Shown piece after piece: positions 23,114 to 61,279 of a stretch of 64,000 nt of DNA. Source of the DNA: Rhynchonema sp. JSB1_4. Its lineage: Eukaryota; Nematoda; Chromadorea; Monhysterida; Xyalidae. Below the pieces are notes generated by a model. The model made no database searches, was not told where the DNA came from, and saw only the letters and a program-made list of their open reading frames with translations. Numbering within the stretch: position 1 is the stretch's first letter; every line of letters begins with the position of its first letter. The stretch lies in NCBI GenBank assembly GCA_030248065.1, contig JASAMV010001737.1, forward strand, positions 39,988 through 103,987, read 5' to 3'. Both the position numbers and the translations under genes were made by a program.

Positions 23114-24332
23114 ATGTCCCATCCCAGTCTGGCAAAAACGAATAGCAAGGAGCAGGTTGGATTCATTACACTAGCATTGTTTCAACACTCACAACATTTT
23201 TTTATAAATACATAATTTTCATGTAAATTTTTCATATCCAACTTTCCTTCAATTCAGGACCAGGCCAAAGAAGACGTGCTGAACGCGATCGTAGCTGAAC
23301 TGAAATCGTCCTCCAAATCCTCAAGCTCCTCTTCTTCGTCCTCATCTGAATCTCCCCCTCCTTCGCCCAATCAAAGTCGGATTGTGGCCAATTCCAATTT
23401 GGTTTTCGAATCTGTGTCAGAGTCAGAGTCAGAAACGGATGACAACAAAAGCAAAGGTGCAAGCTCCCCAACTGCCTGTCATATGCGTACGTATACGTAG
23501 CGCGTGTTTTTCTCAGATTTTTTGGACAAAAACATTTTCTCTTCTCACAAGGCAAACAAACATCTTTTCTCAGATTCTCCAAACGCAAAGTCCAATTTGG
23601 TGCTCAAATCAGCATCAGAGTCAGAATCAGAGGCTGACGAAAACAGAAGCAAAGGTTTGCTGAACTATATCCACGTTTTTGCTACTCTTGCTTAACAACG
23701 AAAGATCTTTTCTCACAGAATCTCCCTCTTTTCTCACAGAATCTCCCGAGACAAAGTCAAATTGGACAGAGTCCAATACAAAGTCGACAGAAGACCGCAG
23801 TATCAGTGACCCATCGACATCCGAGATAGAGCATGAGTCAAAATCAAAGTCCGACCGCAGACGAAAAAAACTAAGAGAACGTTGTCAAACACAGAGAGAT
23901 GGCCAGCCAAAGACGACGACAAGTCCCACCGACCCCGGTTACACTTCACTATATACTGCTAATGCATAATACAATGTATAGTAACGCTACGCCAACACGA
24001 GCCCGATTTCGGAGGTGCTAGATTAGTGAAAAATTCATACGGGCTGCTAATTTGGGAAACGTTGCACGTTGTGGAATACAACGTGGTGCATGAGGATTTC
24101 TCTTTCTTTTTGTTTTGCTAGTGCACCAACTCCGAAATCGGGCTCGTGTTGACGTAGTTTGCCTTTTAGGTATTACACGTTAAGGTGATCCAAAGTGCGA
24201 TTTTTAGAATTGGAGCCGTGCGTCGGTTGTGAAGCGGCGAAACAATCCTGGGCTGAAGTCAACAATCTCGGCATGTACCATTGGCTGAAAAACGCCGGGT
24301 ATTTGAAGAAATGTGAAGTATGCGGACACTAG
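23114..24332 (+). CDS. Gene E: Ser/Glu-rich protein with duplicated exons and a C-terminal CxxC...CxxC mini-domain
   Basis: Exons 23,114-23,155, 23,258-23,456, 23,574-23,654, 23,719-23,937 and 24,208-24,332 join in frame to 221 residues. The start ATG follows TAGCACAG by five bases, a possible leader acceptor. No membrane helix is seen. Exon 2 ends SNLVFESVSESESETDDNKS and exon 3 is a copy (SNLVLKSASESESEADENRS); exon 4 begins with a third, weaker version (KSNWTESNTKS). The last exon encodes PCVGCEAAKQSW...LKKCEVCGH, two CxxC pairs 29 residues apart, suggesting a small metal-binding knuckle. Introns 2-4 are phase 1, as in genes A-D. Exon 4 has two tandem acceptors 21 bases apart. Intron 4 hosts a MITE. 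No family recognised. Confidence 0.6.
23987..24157. mobile_element. 171-bp MITE-like element in gene E intron 4
   Basis: The left end CTACGCCAACACGAGCCCG continues as ATTTCGGAG; the right end is its reverse complement, CTCCGAAATCGGGCTCGTG then TTGACGTAG. Inverted ends are about 30 bases with one or two mismatches. Confidence 0.8.
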
Positions 24333-24586
24333 TTAAAGTGATATTTCAAACATGACAACAAACGCTCATAATATACACAAAAACAGTGCAACAACACTGA
24401 AATTAGGCAATCGATCGCATATAAGAAAAACTGGTATAATCAACCGATGAGAAATAGAATGAAACGTGTCATCAGTGGGGGAAGTAAAATCTAAGTGGCG
24501 TTGGAAGAAGAAAGTTCCAAAATCGTTCTGTGTACAGCAATTCAATTTCATCTGATTTTCTTTCCCCGGCCACGAGCCATATCACC

Positions 24587-27232
24587 ATGTGCCACCTTGT
24601 TATACCGGCGACAGTCAGCTATCAAACGCTGCTGCTATCTCATTTTCTGATTGGCGTAATCACCTTGACATTAACAAGCGCGATTATTATTGTCGGCTGC
24701 TTGAAGAAGAAAAAAGTTGGTTTGCCATACATATGGTGGCCTTTCTGCATAATGTTCGCTAAAATCATTTTTAAAATCTTTAACTGATTTTGTGATGTTC
24801 CTTTGAGCCCGAGGCCGCAGCCAAAGCGACAGCTGATAAGCCGGCAAGTTTATACAGTCCGACGCCTTTGCCCGTCGCTGTCGAAGAAAAACCAAAATCA
24901 AAATCAGAAGCATTGAAAACCGCAAAAGAAATATCGAAATCTCAAAAATCCGAATCAGCCGCTCAGCCCCCGACTCAGAAAGGAGCAGCGTCGAATAAAA
25001 AAGCTCTCTTTGAAGAGTCAACTAAGGTCGAGGCCAAATCTGACGAAAAAAAGACATCAGACAAAAAAGAAGCGACAATACAACGACCAAAAGCCGAAAA
25101 AGTAGTAGAATCAGGTGTGGAAGAAAGCGGAAAGACAATAGCACCGAAAGAGATCAAAGATGCCAAAGATACCCCAAAGATCGACGAAAAACATGCGATA
25201 AAGGACAAGCCGAAGGGTCTTGAACCCGGTGCACCGAAGGCACTCCCAAAAGATATCAAATCCACCTCGACCATTGTGGAAAGCGGCCCGGGTGCAAAGA
25301 AATCAACCAAGGAAGCGAAAGCGGCGCCCAAAGACGAACAAAAAGACACAGCAAACGTGGCCAGCAGCCAGACGGCTGAGACTCCCCTGGCCACCGCCAT
25401 CCCGGCCGGACCGAAGAAGAAAAAATCGAAGAGCGGCAAAAAAGGGAAGAAAAAGGGCTCAGGAAAGAAGAAGAAAGGCGGGAAAGGCGGCAAGGGGAAG
25501 AGTAGCAAGCAGAAGGATCCGTCCAAAGAAAAGCAGGAACCAACGAATAAAGAGTCCGCTCAACCAGAATCACCAGGAAAGACCCCAGGTTAAGACAATC
25601 GCAGATTGTTTCATTTTAACTTTACATGACTGTGTAACACCATTGCACTTTCGTTTCATGCAATGTACTCGCCATTTCACTCTTCAACAAGTATCCTAAT
25701 TTTAGAACCGGTTTCCAAAGGAAAAATTGATTCCAAAGTTGCGACAAAAACCGATAAAGAATCGAAAAAAAATGAAAAGACGGCAATATCGGGCGATGGA
25801 GAAAAAGAAAAGAAGAAAACGGACAAGAAAGGTTGCTCAACTGAACGTCAGAGACAGGATAATTTTTTTGAAAACACGAGGCGGCGCGTGACACAGTCGA
25901 CTTGCAGACAGCACTAAAGAGCCATCAGAAGAACCAAAACCGGGTGCTTGGCAAGAACCGTTGCAGGCCGATGAACCGCCATCCGTGCAAGAGCCACCAT
26001 CGATTTCGATTGAAGACAAATCAACCCGTTCTTCCAGTTGGTCAATATCGTGGCAATGTCGTGGTTGAAATCAGCATTATTACGTGATCCTTCGTGTTCC
26101 TTACGACACAGCGCATCTTGTCACTTTCAGTATCAAGAGATTCTCCGCCATCAGTTGAAAGGCGTCCGAAAGGTTAAAAATGTGGGCTGTATTCTTTAAG
26201 TGCTTGAAAATCAAGATGATAATGTTTCAGTGAAGCGTCAACAAGTTCGATCGAATCTATCCGAATCGGAGGAGGACGAGGATCAGGTGAAAGTGGCTGA
26301 TTTGAACGAAGACGAAGAGGAAGAAAGTCAGGGAGGCGCCAATCGCGAATGGATGGAACCGAAACCGATACCACCGGATGAATCGAAAACGGTACGGCTG
26401 GGCTGGGCTCGTTAAAAACCACTGAGCCATCATATAAATGAACACTGCGACTAATGGTCAGTCAACGGCAAGGCAAAGGCCAAAGTTTGCGATACGGCTA
26501 GGGCACAAGTTTCGACGTAGAAAAAGTGTTTCATTTGATGTGGAGGAACACCTTCTATGCTTGTGAACAATTCCCACTGTGTTGCATGATACAGTGTCAA
26601 GAAAGGTGTCTTTGCCCTGCCATTGCGGTTGCATACACCACATGCTCCATGCACATCCATGTGTTGGTCGCACAATGACCATATGAGAATCCATCCAAAA
26701 CCACCTTGATTTTCAGGATTTCAAAGGCTTTGCCACGCTTAACCATTCAGCTACATATTTGTATTTCTTACAAAACATTTCCATCTGAAAATAAACTGGC
26801 GTATCCACTACGTTTTGAACCACTGAAACATTTCGTTTACAGCATACTTTATGTGTGATTACACGTTGCCGCGCAATGTCCATTTGAATTTCCTGGCTTG
26901 TCAATTCGGGAAAAGTTTTGGATGGATTCTCACGGAGTCATTGTGCGATCATACAGTACCAGCTGCAACTCTGGGTGAAATCTGCCTTTACGCGTGCAGC
27001 TCGCGTGCGTATGCATGCACAGCGTATGTTGGGGAGCGGTGGGAGTCCCCCACGCGCAGCAGTACCGGTTTTTAATTTGAGACCGTCATTGAGCACCAAT
27101 TATCATCCCTTTCAGGCAGTGCCAATATCGACGCCCTCGGACGAGGATTCATCCAGTTCATCGGAAGAAGATGATGACGATGAGGGACTTGATGAGGAGG
27201 TGGAGGAGGAGGAGGAAGAGGACAACGACTAA
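24587..27232 (+). CDS. Gene D: fourth paralogue, single-pass membrane start, KEKE-like body, polyacidic C-terminus
   Basis: Exons 24,587-24,715, 24,808-25,588, 25,706-25,831, 25,908-26,063, 26,131-26,172, 26,231-26,391 and 27,116-27,232 join in frame to 503 residues. Exon 1 is one helix (residues about 14-37) ending IIIVGCLKKKK at a phase-0 intron. Exon 2 encodes about 260 residues of Lys/Glu/Ala/Pro-rich sequence ending in runs such as KKKKSKSGKKGKKKGSGKKK. Later exons turn acidic (SESEEDEDQ) and the end is EEVEEEEEEDND. Composition recalls triadin-type KEKE tails, but lysines directly after the helix imply a cytosolic tail, unlike triadin. The intron-1 acceptor is CTTTGAG. Intron 6 holds a MITE. 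Function unknown. Confidence 0.7.
26663..26958. mobile_element. MITE-like element, TTGGTCGCACAATGAC ends, in gene D intron 6
   Basis: TTGGTCGCACAATGACCATA then TGAGAATCCATCC at the left is mirrored by GGATGGATTCTCACGG then GTCATTGTGCGATCAT at the right. The same terminal sequence bounds 60,405-60,690 in a myosin-IX intron. Confidence 0.7.
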
Positions 27233-27315
27233 CTGATTACGCAACCAGCGTGAAACATTACAGCACAACAAGTACGCATGCAAATACGCTTATAATGAGA
27301 ATATGACGATATAAT

Positions 27316-28626
27316 GTACTCACTGGGAAGGACTTGTGGTTTTTCCACAAGTCTTTACGTGGTTTTTTAACAAGTCATTTGTAAAACTGGAGCCACTTAA
27401 AGACTTGTTAAATTAAGCAAAAGACTTGTGGTTTATAACACAGCGGCATAGCAGTCCCAAAACCACAATTAACTTGTGGTTTGTACAAATTGCTTGTGAT
27501 TTCTTCTGTCGTTTACAAGTTACTTGTAAATGTTTCAAACATTTTGATCTCGGTTCGTGCACTTTTTATTCCCCTTTACTCTCCTTCACACTGCAAGATC
27601 ATCCACAAAAAAGATATAAATTTGAAATACAGAAGTAAAAAACGCGAAATATGAAGAAAAAAGCTTTCAAATAGTACATGCGTACCAAAATACTGGACTA
27701 AAGAACAAATCAATTTTGCTCAAACAGCATTAAGACAAAGCAGAGTTTGGTTTGAATTGAAAATTTTTGTATTTTTATCACTCAAATCACAAACCGATAC
27801 GATGCGACCGTTATGTGGTGCACAACACCGCTGAGTGCCAATCGATAAGCGTAGCTCTTGCACCGCTCGGTTGATATGGCCGCTGGATAGACTGAAAGAG
27901 TGAAATGTCACGTGAGATTGAAGGGTACATAATTCATTTTCAACACCACATGACAAAAGGCAAACGATGTGTATGATAAGTGAATGCATTGATCGGCGGA
28001 ATTGTTTGCTTAACTTGCGCAATTCGTTGACAAATTTGTTCGGCACGAAAACTAACCTAAAAATTGGCCCTGAGAATTCGGCCCAGGCGTTTTCCGTGAA
28101 AAGGCCGAGCCCGACCTCTTTTATCACTTGATGGACAGCAGAACGAGCGAGGTATTGGATGTCGCCTGAAAGCGTTCCATTTTGATTTCGAAACGGATGC
28201 GACGCAGAGTAAAGCGTAAACATTTTAGCAACTGAGACCAACCATCATCGAAGTCCTCAAGCTTCGCTGTTGAAATTGAGACTTCCAAGCAGATTTCAGA
28301 TGCGTAGCCACATTGAACTGCTTTCGGCATAACAAACATCGTGCGCAGTATCAAAACACCAAATACAGCAAAGCGTTAACTTGAAAATTATCCAGTTTGG
28401 CGATCCTCAGCCAACAAAAATGTTTCATGGCAATTCCCGCTTTTTCTGGCAGAACCACAAGTGATTTGTTGTTTTGTTACAAAGAACTTGTGGTTTTTAC
28501 AAGTGTTTTGTGATTTATCGACAAAACCACAAGACTTTTATTCAAATACCACAAGTAATTTGTGGTTTCGTCATAACCACAAATCGACTTGTGGTTTTAA
28601 AACCACAAGTCCTTCCCAGTGAGTAC
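27316..28626. mobile_element. 1.3-kb non-autonomous DNA transposon with ACTTGTGG subterminal repeats
   Basis: The ends GTACTCACTGGGAAGGACTT(GTGGTTTT) are reverse complements at 27,316 and 28,626. Many ACTTGTGGTTTT or AAACCACAAGT words crowd both ends (27,335-27,515 and 28,450-28,615), as in elements whose transposase binds subterminal repeats. The interior has a 173-codon minus-strand open frame (27,720-28,241) that I cannot assign; it shows no transposase motif. Confidence 0.8.
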
Positions 28627-28989
28627 CGTATTTCCTCTATACATAGATAGATGCCTCATTCCCAACAGAAACACCCTCAGAGCATGGTTCAACAGAAGTC
28701 CACGACTCCTGCATATTAGAAGAAACGCGGTGCTTCTGTATAATTCTGACTCGTGACAGGTGACAATCATGATATTTACTGGTGACATCATCTCCACAAT
28801 AATTGTGAGGAATAAAAGTGTATAAACATATGACAGCGTCCAGTAAGTGTACCTGCGGTGCTCTATGCTGCCGCGCTTCTTTTTAGAATCGGAATCAAAA
28901 ACTAAACCATCTCTACTTATGTTATGCTTTATTACGTAATGACTAAAAAGCAACTCTGGGATATCCCCTAACACCTTGTATAGCACATT

Positions 28990-29240
28990 ACATACATATG
29001 TGCGCATGGTCCATCCATCAGCTCATGAGTCATGACACTATTTCTCAGCTGAAAGGTTTGACAGGATCCAGTGCTGTTCCGGTTCCGGATGGCTTACGAA
29101 AACGAAAAGAAAGAGTAATCGGTTTTTTTATTTTTGTGCGCCGTTAAAAAAAAGACATTGCCTTGCGGAGGAACGATTTTTCACAACGGAATCTGAACCC
29201 CCAAACAAGAGTGCCATGAGCTGATGGACCGACTATACCT
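28990..29240. mobile_element. Diverged copy of the TATAGTC MITE family
   Basis: ATGGTCCATCCATCAGCTC at the left and CATGAGCTGATGGACCGAC then TATAC at the right are inverted. They match the ends of the element at 18,757-19,088. Confidence 0.6.
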
Positions 29241-29689
29241 AGTGCTCGTGTGATCCGGGGTGGTTTTCGTCCGGGTTTTCTGCTCGATTCCCAAGTCGGT
29301 TTCGGTAGCAGGGGCCAACGCAAATCACGTCAAAGTTCATTTTTTTCGTCCGTTGATGAGCCTCGTTATATTCCGATGTCGACCACGACCAGCTCATATG
29401 CGCAAATGGTCGGGGCGTAGGGGGACGCAGCGAAGCGAGAGATGTCAAAATTTTTAATCTTGTGCCTCCTTCTCATCCTCCCAACACCCCTTTTCCCGCG
29501 GCATCTCTGTCGTTTTCGTGCGACCACCAAAAAAGTGCTGATACCGCGCGAGCTGATGCCCACATGTGCATATAGAGGACATGAGAAAATTGGCCAAATG
29601 AACATCAAGCAGCGACGTGAGGCGTTCGTTATATATAACGAAACCGATAGGCCGCCCGCCATCGCCTGCACGTTGCCGTGAGTGTATGT

Positions 29690-30034
29690 ATAGTCCACCT
29701 ACGAGCTCATGAGACGCTTTTTTAAAGCTTGCTTGGCCAGATTGAATAACGCTCAGGTTACACGGGCTTCGAAAACAAATGAAAGAGATTGGGACGAGAG
29801 AGATGATGATAAGTTCCAGCTGGCTGACCTCAACCTCAACTTGTTGCGTGCTTACGCGAACAGCAACGTTATTCAACGCACAAATGTTTTGGGAGTCAAA
29901 AGGAAATTTTTGGAGAGCGTGTTTTTACCAAGTACGGGCGTTTCTCTTTCTTTAATGGAACTGAACATCATTGGATCTACCCATGACAAATTCGAAAAAG
30001 TCGTCTCATGAGCACGTGGTTGGACTATATGTGT
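29690..30034. mobile_element. Third copy of the TATAGTC MITE family, with an internal shared segment
   Basis: TATAGTCCACCTACGAGCTC then ATGAGACG at the left is mirrored by CGTCTCATGAGCACGTGGTT then GGACTATA at the right. Inside, 29,806-29,910 (encoding RDDDKFQLADLN on the plus strand) is similar to minus-strand sequence near 37,540-37,620, so that segment is itself dispersed. The 100-codon open frame here is not taken as a gene. Confidence 0.65.
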
Positions 30035-30200
30035 ACATACATGGTGCACGTTTTCATCCATTTTTTACGTAGCACCGCGTTCGCGCACGCAGTTGCATGT
30101 GCTGCTTCTCGACTTTATACTTGACTTATTCGTGTATGTACTAGTCGTGCTGCCATGTCTTTGCACGTCGACGCCATGTTCATGGATATGTATGTACAAT

Positions 30201-35138
<4,938 letters not shown>

Positions 35139-35505
35139 TGGCGGATCCAACTTTTGGCATTGGGAGGGGCCAAATCCAAAAAGTAATTTTTATCTAGTAC
35201 TTGTTCCGTTTTTGAAAGGTCATTTCTATCAAATGCTTGTGCAGAATTTCACGTTTTTCACACCAATAATATTTAATAAAATGTGAAATGTTATGGCACT
35301 TTTTTACTCACGCGAATGCCAAGCTTCATTGAAAATGGGTGCGCAGAGCGCGGTTTTTTTGGACAAATGTATCGGAGTAAAAATCCTGCGATTTAGGGGG
35401 CCTTTTCTTTCTTCCTTCCGAAACGGTGGCCCCACCCCCTTCAGGGGCCAAACGGACCAAAGGGGGATGGCCCCTGCGGCCCCTGGATCCGCCCTTGCGA
35501 CGCTA
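35139..35505 (-). mobile_element. MITE-like element, GGCGGATCCA ends
   Basis: GTGGCGGATCCAACTTTTGG at one end and CCCCTGGATCCGCCC at the other share inverted GGCGGATCCA. The interior (GGCCCCTGAAGGGGGTGG on the minus strand, AAATCGCAGGATTTTTACTC) recurs in opposite orientation at 36,935-37,308. Confidence 0.65.
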
Positions 35506-35632
35506 TGTTTTTACTGCTTTTGCTGCATCCGCGGCTTCCAAACCTCACAACGCAACTGATACACTCAAACACACACACCGGTGCATGTCATTGATATCGT
35601 TGGTTTGCCTGCTGTCGGATGTCTAAGTGTCG

Positions 35633-36009
<377 letters not shown>

Positions 36010-36934
36010 CATGAACTCCTCGCTCTTGTTGCTACTCCTCATACCTAAGGCAGTGTACCTGGTTTTAGCACCTGAAATTCACAGGGTCGGAGTGCGAACA
36101 CAAACGCACCTTCAAAGATTCTTTGATTTGTAGGCCCAATACCCCATAGTTGCGATCGGCTCAACTCAACGACCAGGTTCGCAGCAATTGTGCAATGTTG
36201 AGAACGGCATATTGCTCAAATCTGCGTTGCATTCCAAACTTGTGTTGCTGCCGGTTTTATGTGCTCTTAGCGTGCAAACAGTGGTCGTCATTCTTGACTG
36301 GTTGCGCGACCAAACTCTGACATCCTGTTTGCTTGTCAAATGTCACTATCAATGCACACCACCACAAAAGCGACTGTCAGTCCGCATGAGTACTGTTGCG
36401 TAGGGGGAGCAATCATGACGTTTTTGCAGCAAAAAGTTATGCCATTGATACACATTTGCCATCTAGGGTGTACTATACCATTTCATGCATGTACTACATA
36501 CAATAACGCATCTTTGGTTCCCCACACCTCTTTTTCCATCTTTTGTAGCCGCTTGCAGATGACTGAGAACTTGGTCGGGTACAGGCCATATGCACCTTAC
36601 AATTCTGAAAGGTACATATTCGGTTTTGTCTTTCTTCTGTACGTCAAGCATGACGATGTCCTTCAGTGCACGCCACCTGTCTGCACACGCAATGCGCAAA
36701 GACTGCTTTTTTAACTTGGCGCTGTTCCAATGTGGTTCAGAGAATGTTTGCACATGTTCACTTCATGCTCGTATCTAAACGAAAGCGCACCATTTCTTCA
36801 TAAATTGATATCCTACATTTTGCCGCAGCTCTGCGACTCAAATTGCGATATATACATATTTCGAGATTTTGCATTACTCATGTTGGATACGTGACACCCT
36901 GGCTCATGTGTGTGAATCATCGCATGGGATCATT

Positions 36935-37308
36935 AGCGGATCCAGGAGGCACAGGGGCTTAGGCGCCCTTTGGTCAAAGTGGGCCCTGAAGGGGGGCAGC
37001 CGTTTCGGAGAGAGAAGAAAAAAGGACCCCTAGATCGCAGGATTTTCACTCGAATACATTTCAACGGTCCAAAACGCGTCAGATACACCAATAATATCTA
37101 TAAAAATTGGCTGTCACTCGTGCAAAAAGCGCAAAACTTTGGCGCGCTGCGGGCGCATGATGATATTTTGTACGGTATTTGGCTTAAAATGGCACAATTA
37201 TAAAGAAGCACTGGATCAAAACGATTTTGAAAAATCGAACATGCACCAGATAAAAATGATTTTTGGGATTTGGCCCCCTTGGCAGGAAGCTGGATCCGTG
37301 GGACACAA
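36935..37308 (+). mobile_element. Second copy of the GCGGATCCA MITE-like element
   Basis: It begins AGCGGATCCAGGAGGCAC and ends near GCTGGATCCGTGGG. Shared interior words with the 35.1-kb copy include CCTGAAGGGGG, CGTTTCGGA and ATCGCAGGATTTTCACTC. Confidence 0.6.
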
Positions 37309-47213
<9,905 letters not shown>

Positions 47214-49579
47214 TTCATGCATTTACAATCGATATTATTGACTGATTGACGTCATCGACATCACAACAACAATATGGCAATCGCTACTACATCAACGCGT
47301 GAAACATCATTAAACCATAGGATATTACGCGCGACGCCTCCAGTCTCCAGCTTGCGCCGAACAAAGTTGACGCTGCTGCAATTGCCGGGAGCTAGACTAA
47401 ACTTCATAAAGTTGTAAATAACCTGTCGGTATCTGGATGTTTCGCTCGCTCCCAAAAACAAATTTGTGTTTACTCTGTGTTTAAAGCACGATCACCACTA
47501 CTGCCAATCAATTTAAAACGATTTGTGAGTGTGAGAATGATTGTTATAGATAATCGATTCGGTTTTTACGATACATTAGATCTATTCATATAGAGTGGAA
47601 GCGAATGGCTGGTTTGAATACGTAAATAGCGAGGATTTCTGATGTTTCAGACCGATCATTTCAACACACATTGGTCTTGGCGCATGTCTAGTCATATTAC
47701 TGGCTCTTCCAGTGATTGTTATTTGCGCTACCGAAGTGCTTGTTGTTGATTTCCCGGTTCCGTCGACTTAGTAGACGGATTTAACGGGACTGGGAAGTCA
47801 ACCAGTGTGTGAGATGTAATTAACTACCTACTAGTGTTTTGTAAAGCGAACCACACGATTCTTATTTCTACTGTATGCCAGTTTGTCGTTATCTTCAACA
47901 TCACAGACCTGCTTTCTCGACTTGTAGCTTCGTACTGGCTACTATAGGTTTATTATGTCTCTTCCGGGTACGCTTTATGTATATCGCAGTCGTATCACAC
48001 AGCCCCTTTCAAATGGATTTAATCTTGTTACAAGGACTATCTTTCTTTTTCAAAGCCATTTTGCATGATAGGCACGCTACTTTTCGCAATCACTTTTTGT
48101 ACCTCCCCAAATTCGAAAGCGTAGTCGACGACCAGTAGCTAACCCACCCCTGGTTTGACCTGTGACCATGGCGTGTTTTTGACATTACCCGCCCCCTCGA
48201 TGCGTTATCTCAACTCTGTGTTAGGCTTCTTCTACCTTTCTGTTATTTTATTTGTTCAAAGTCCTTCCAATACTTTGTTCTCTGGGAGAACAGCAACCAA
48301 ATTCTCTCGCGTTCTATTGGCCGCTGGAAGCTTGTGGGCCAATCCATCGCAGAGAACGAAGTATAGTTTGGCTATTAGCGCTACGATTTTTCTACACTCA
48401 ACCCAACCACTTGTGCCCGCGATGAGCGTGAAGAAGATGCCGATCATGCACAGTTTGACGACGGTCAGACCCAGATCGCAACAGCGGCTTGGGTTTTTGT
48501 TATTTGAAATATCTCGTTTTCTCTTTATTTCTATTTGTCAGAAAAATTTGATTGCTCGACAATCTTCTGATGTCCGTTTGTGTTCTCGTCTTACCATCTT
48601 CCTTGTTTATTTTTCTGCTCTTCTTAATCTTTTTTTCATCTCTGTTGCTCTTTTGCTCTGAGTTTATTCAAAAAAACACAAAACCACTATTGAATCCTAA
48701 TGATTGATTTACGCATGCCGTTTCACGTTGCACGTTTTTTGTTCCGTTGCGTTAAAAGAAAAACAGTGAATTGATTTGTGATTTGCGTATATTGTGCGAT
48801 CTTTGAGTCTGAGAGCCTGGACACAATAGCAGCGCTCAATAATTTGGGCATACCATTGTGCTACCGCTCTTTGTATTTGTAAAAATGAATTCTATCGTTC
48901 AGAAAGTGAATTATATATTCAAAGTTATGCTTCGCGGATTTCTGTGCGATAGGTCTTTATACGAAAATCAGTTTGTGGAATATCGTGCTGATGACAAAAT
49001 ATTTATTTTGAGTGGTGCTAAAATTCTTTATAAGCGTTTGTTTTTTCATTTAGATATTTTATTTTGTCTCTTCATTATTATGACTATTGTTTTTTGATAT
49101 GATGATTGATTTTCAGACACTGTGAGTACGTTAACTCGGTATAAATCTAACACTGCAGCTGGGTCCATGCTACAGTATATACATGTAATTTCTCAACATG
49201 TAATTTGTTGAAGCTTAGAGCGTCTGTACCAAGATCCAAAAAATGGCCAAATCAAAGTGAGATTTTTATAAAAAGACATAGACGGGTTGAAAACTATACA
49301 AATAGCACCAGAAATTCAACAACGTTGACAGTAATATAGTTTCAGGAAACAATAAATAAATGAATACTCTATCTAAGGAACAAACAACAGAACAAAAACA
49401 TAGAAAGCGTCGAGCAATACATATCACATTGCGTGCATCAGACAACGAAAAAAGGGGTAGAATAATAAATAAATAAATAAGTAGAAAAAATACAATACAT
49501 TGACATTGAAACATCGGGAAGCTCGCGAGAGAGTGATGATTAACAGAGTGTTGTGTCGTTGACAATCGAATGGGTCTGA
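47214..49579. other. Convergent intergenic space between junctophilin and myosin IX
   Basis: It must hold both 3' UTRs. A fragment of the 53-kb transposon terminus (GCAGAGAACGAAGTATAG) lies at about 48,351. On the minus strand at about 48,380-48,475 a hydrophobic frame (LTVVKLCMIGIFFTLIAG) flanked by AG and GT could be a stray exon. No complete gene is supported. Confidence 0.4.

Positions 49580-61279
<11,700 letters not shown>

Noticed and set aside
24808..25588. Gene D exon 2 as a triadin or junctin homologue
   Set aside because: KEKE composition matches, but lysines after the helix predict the opposite topology and no specific motif is shared.
25220..25699. Arg-rich and Ser/Phe-rich frames overlapping gene D
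   Set aside because: Shadow frames of the Lys-rich exon on both strands; no splice or start support.
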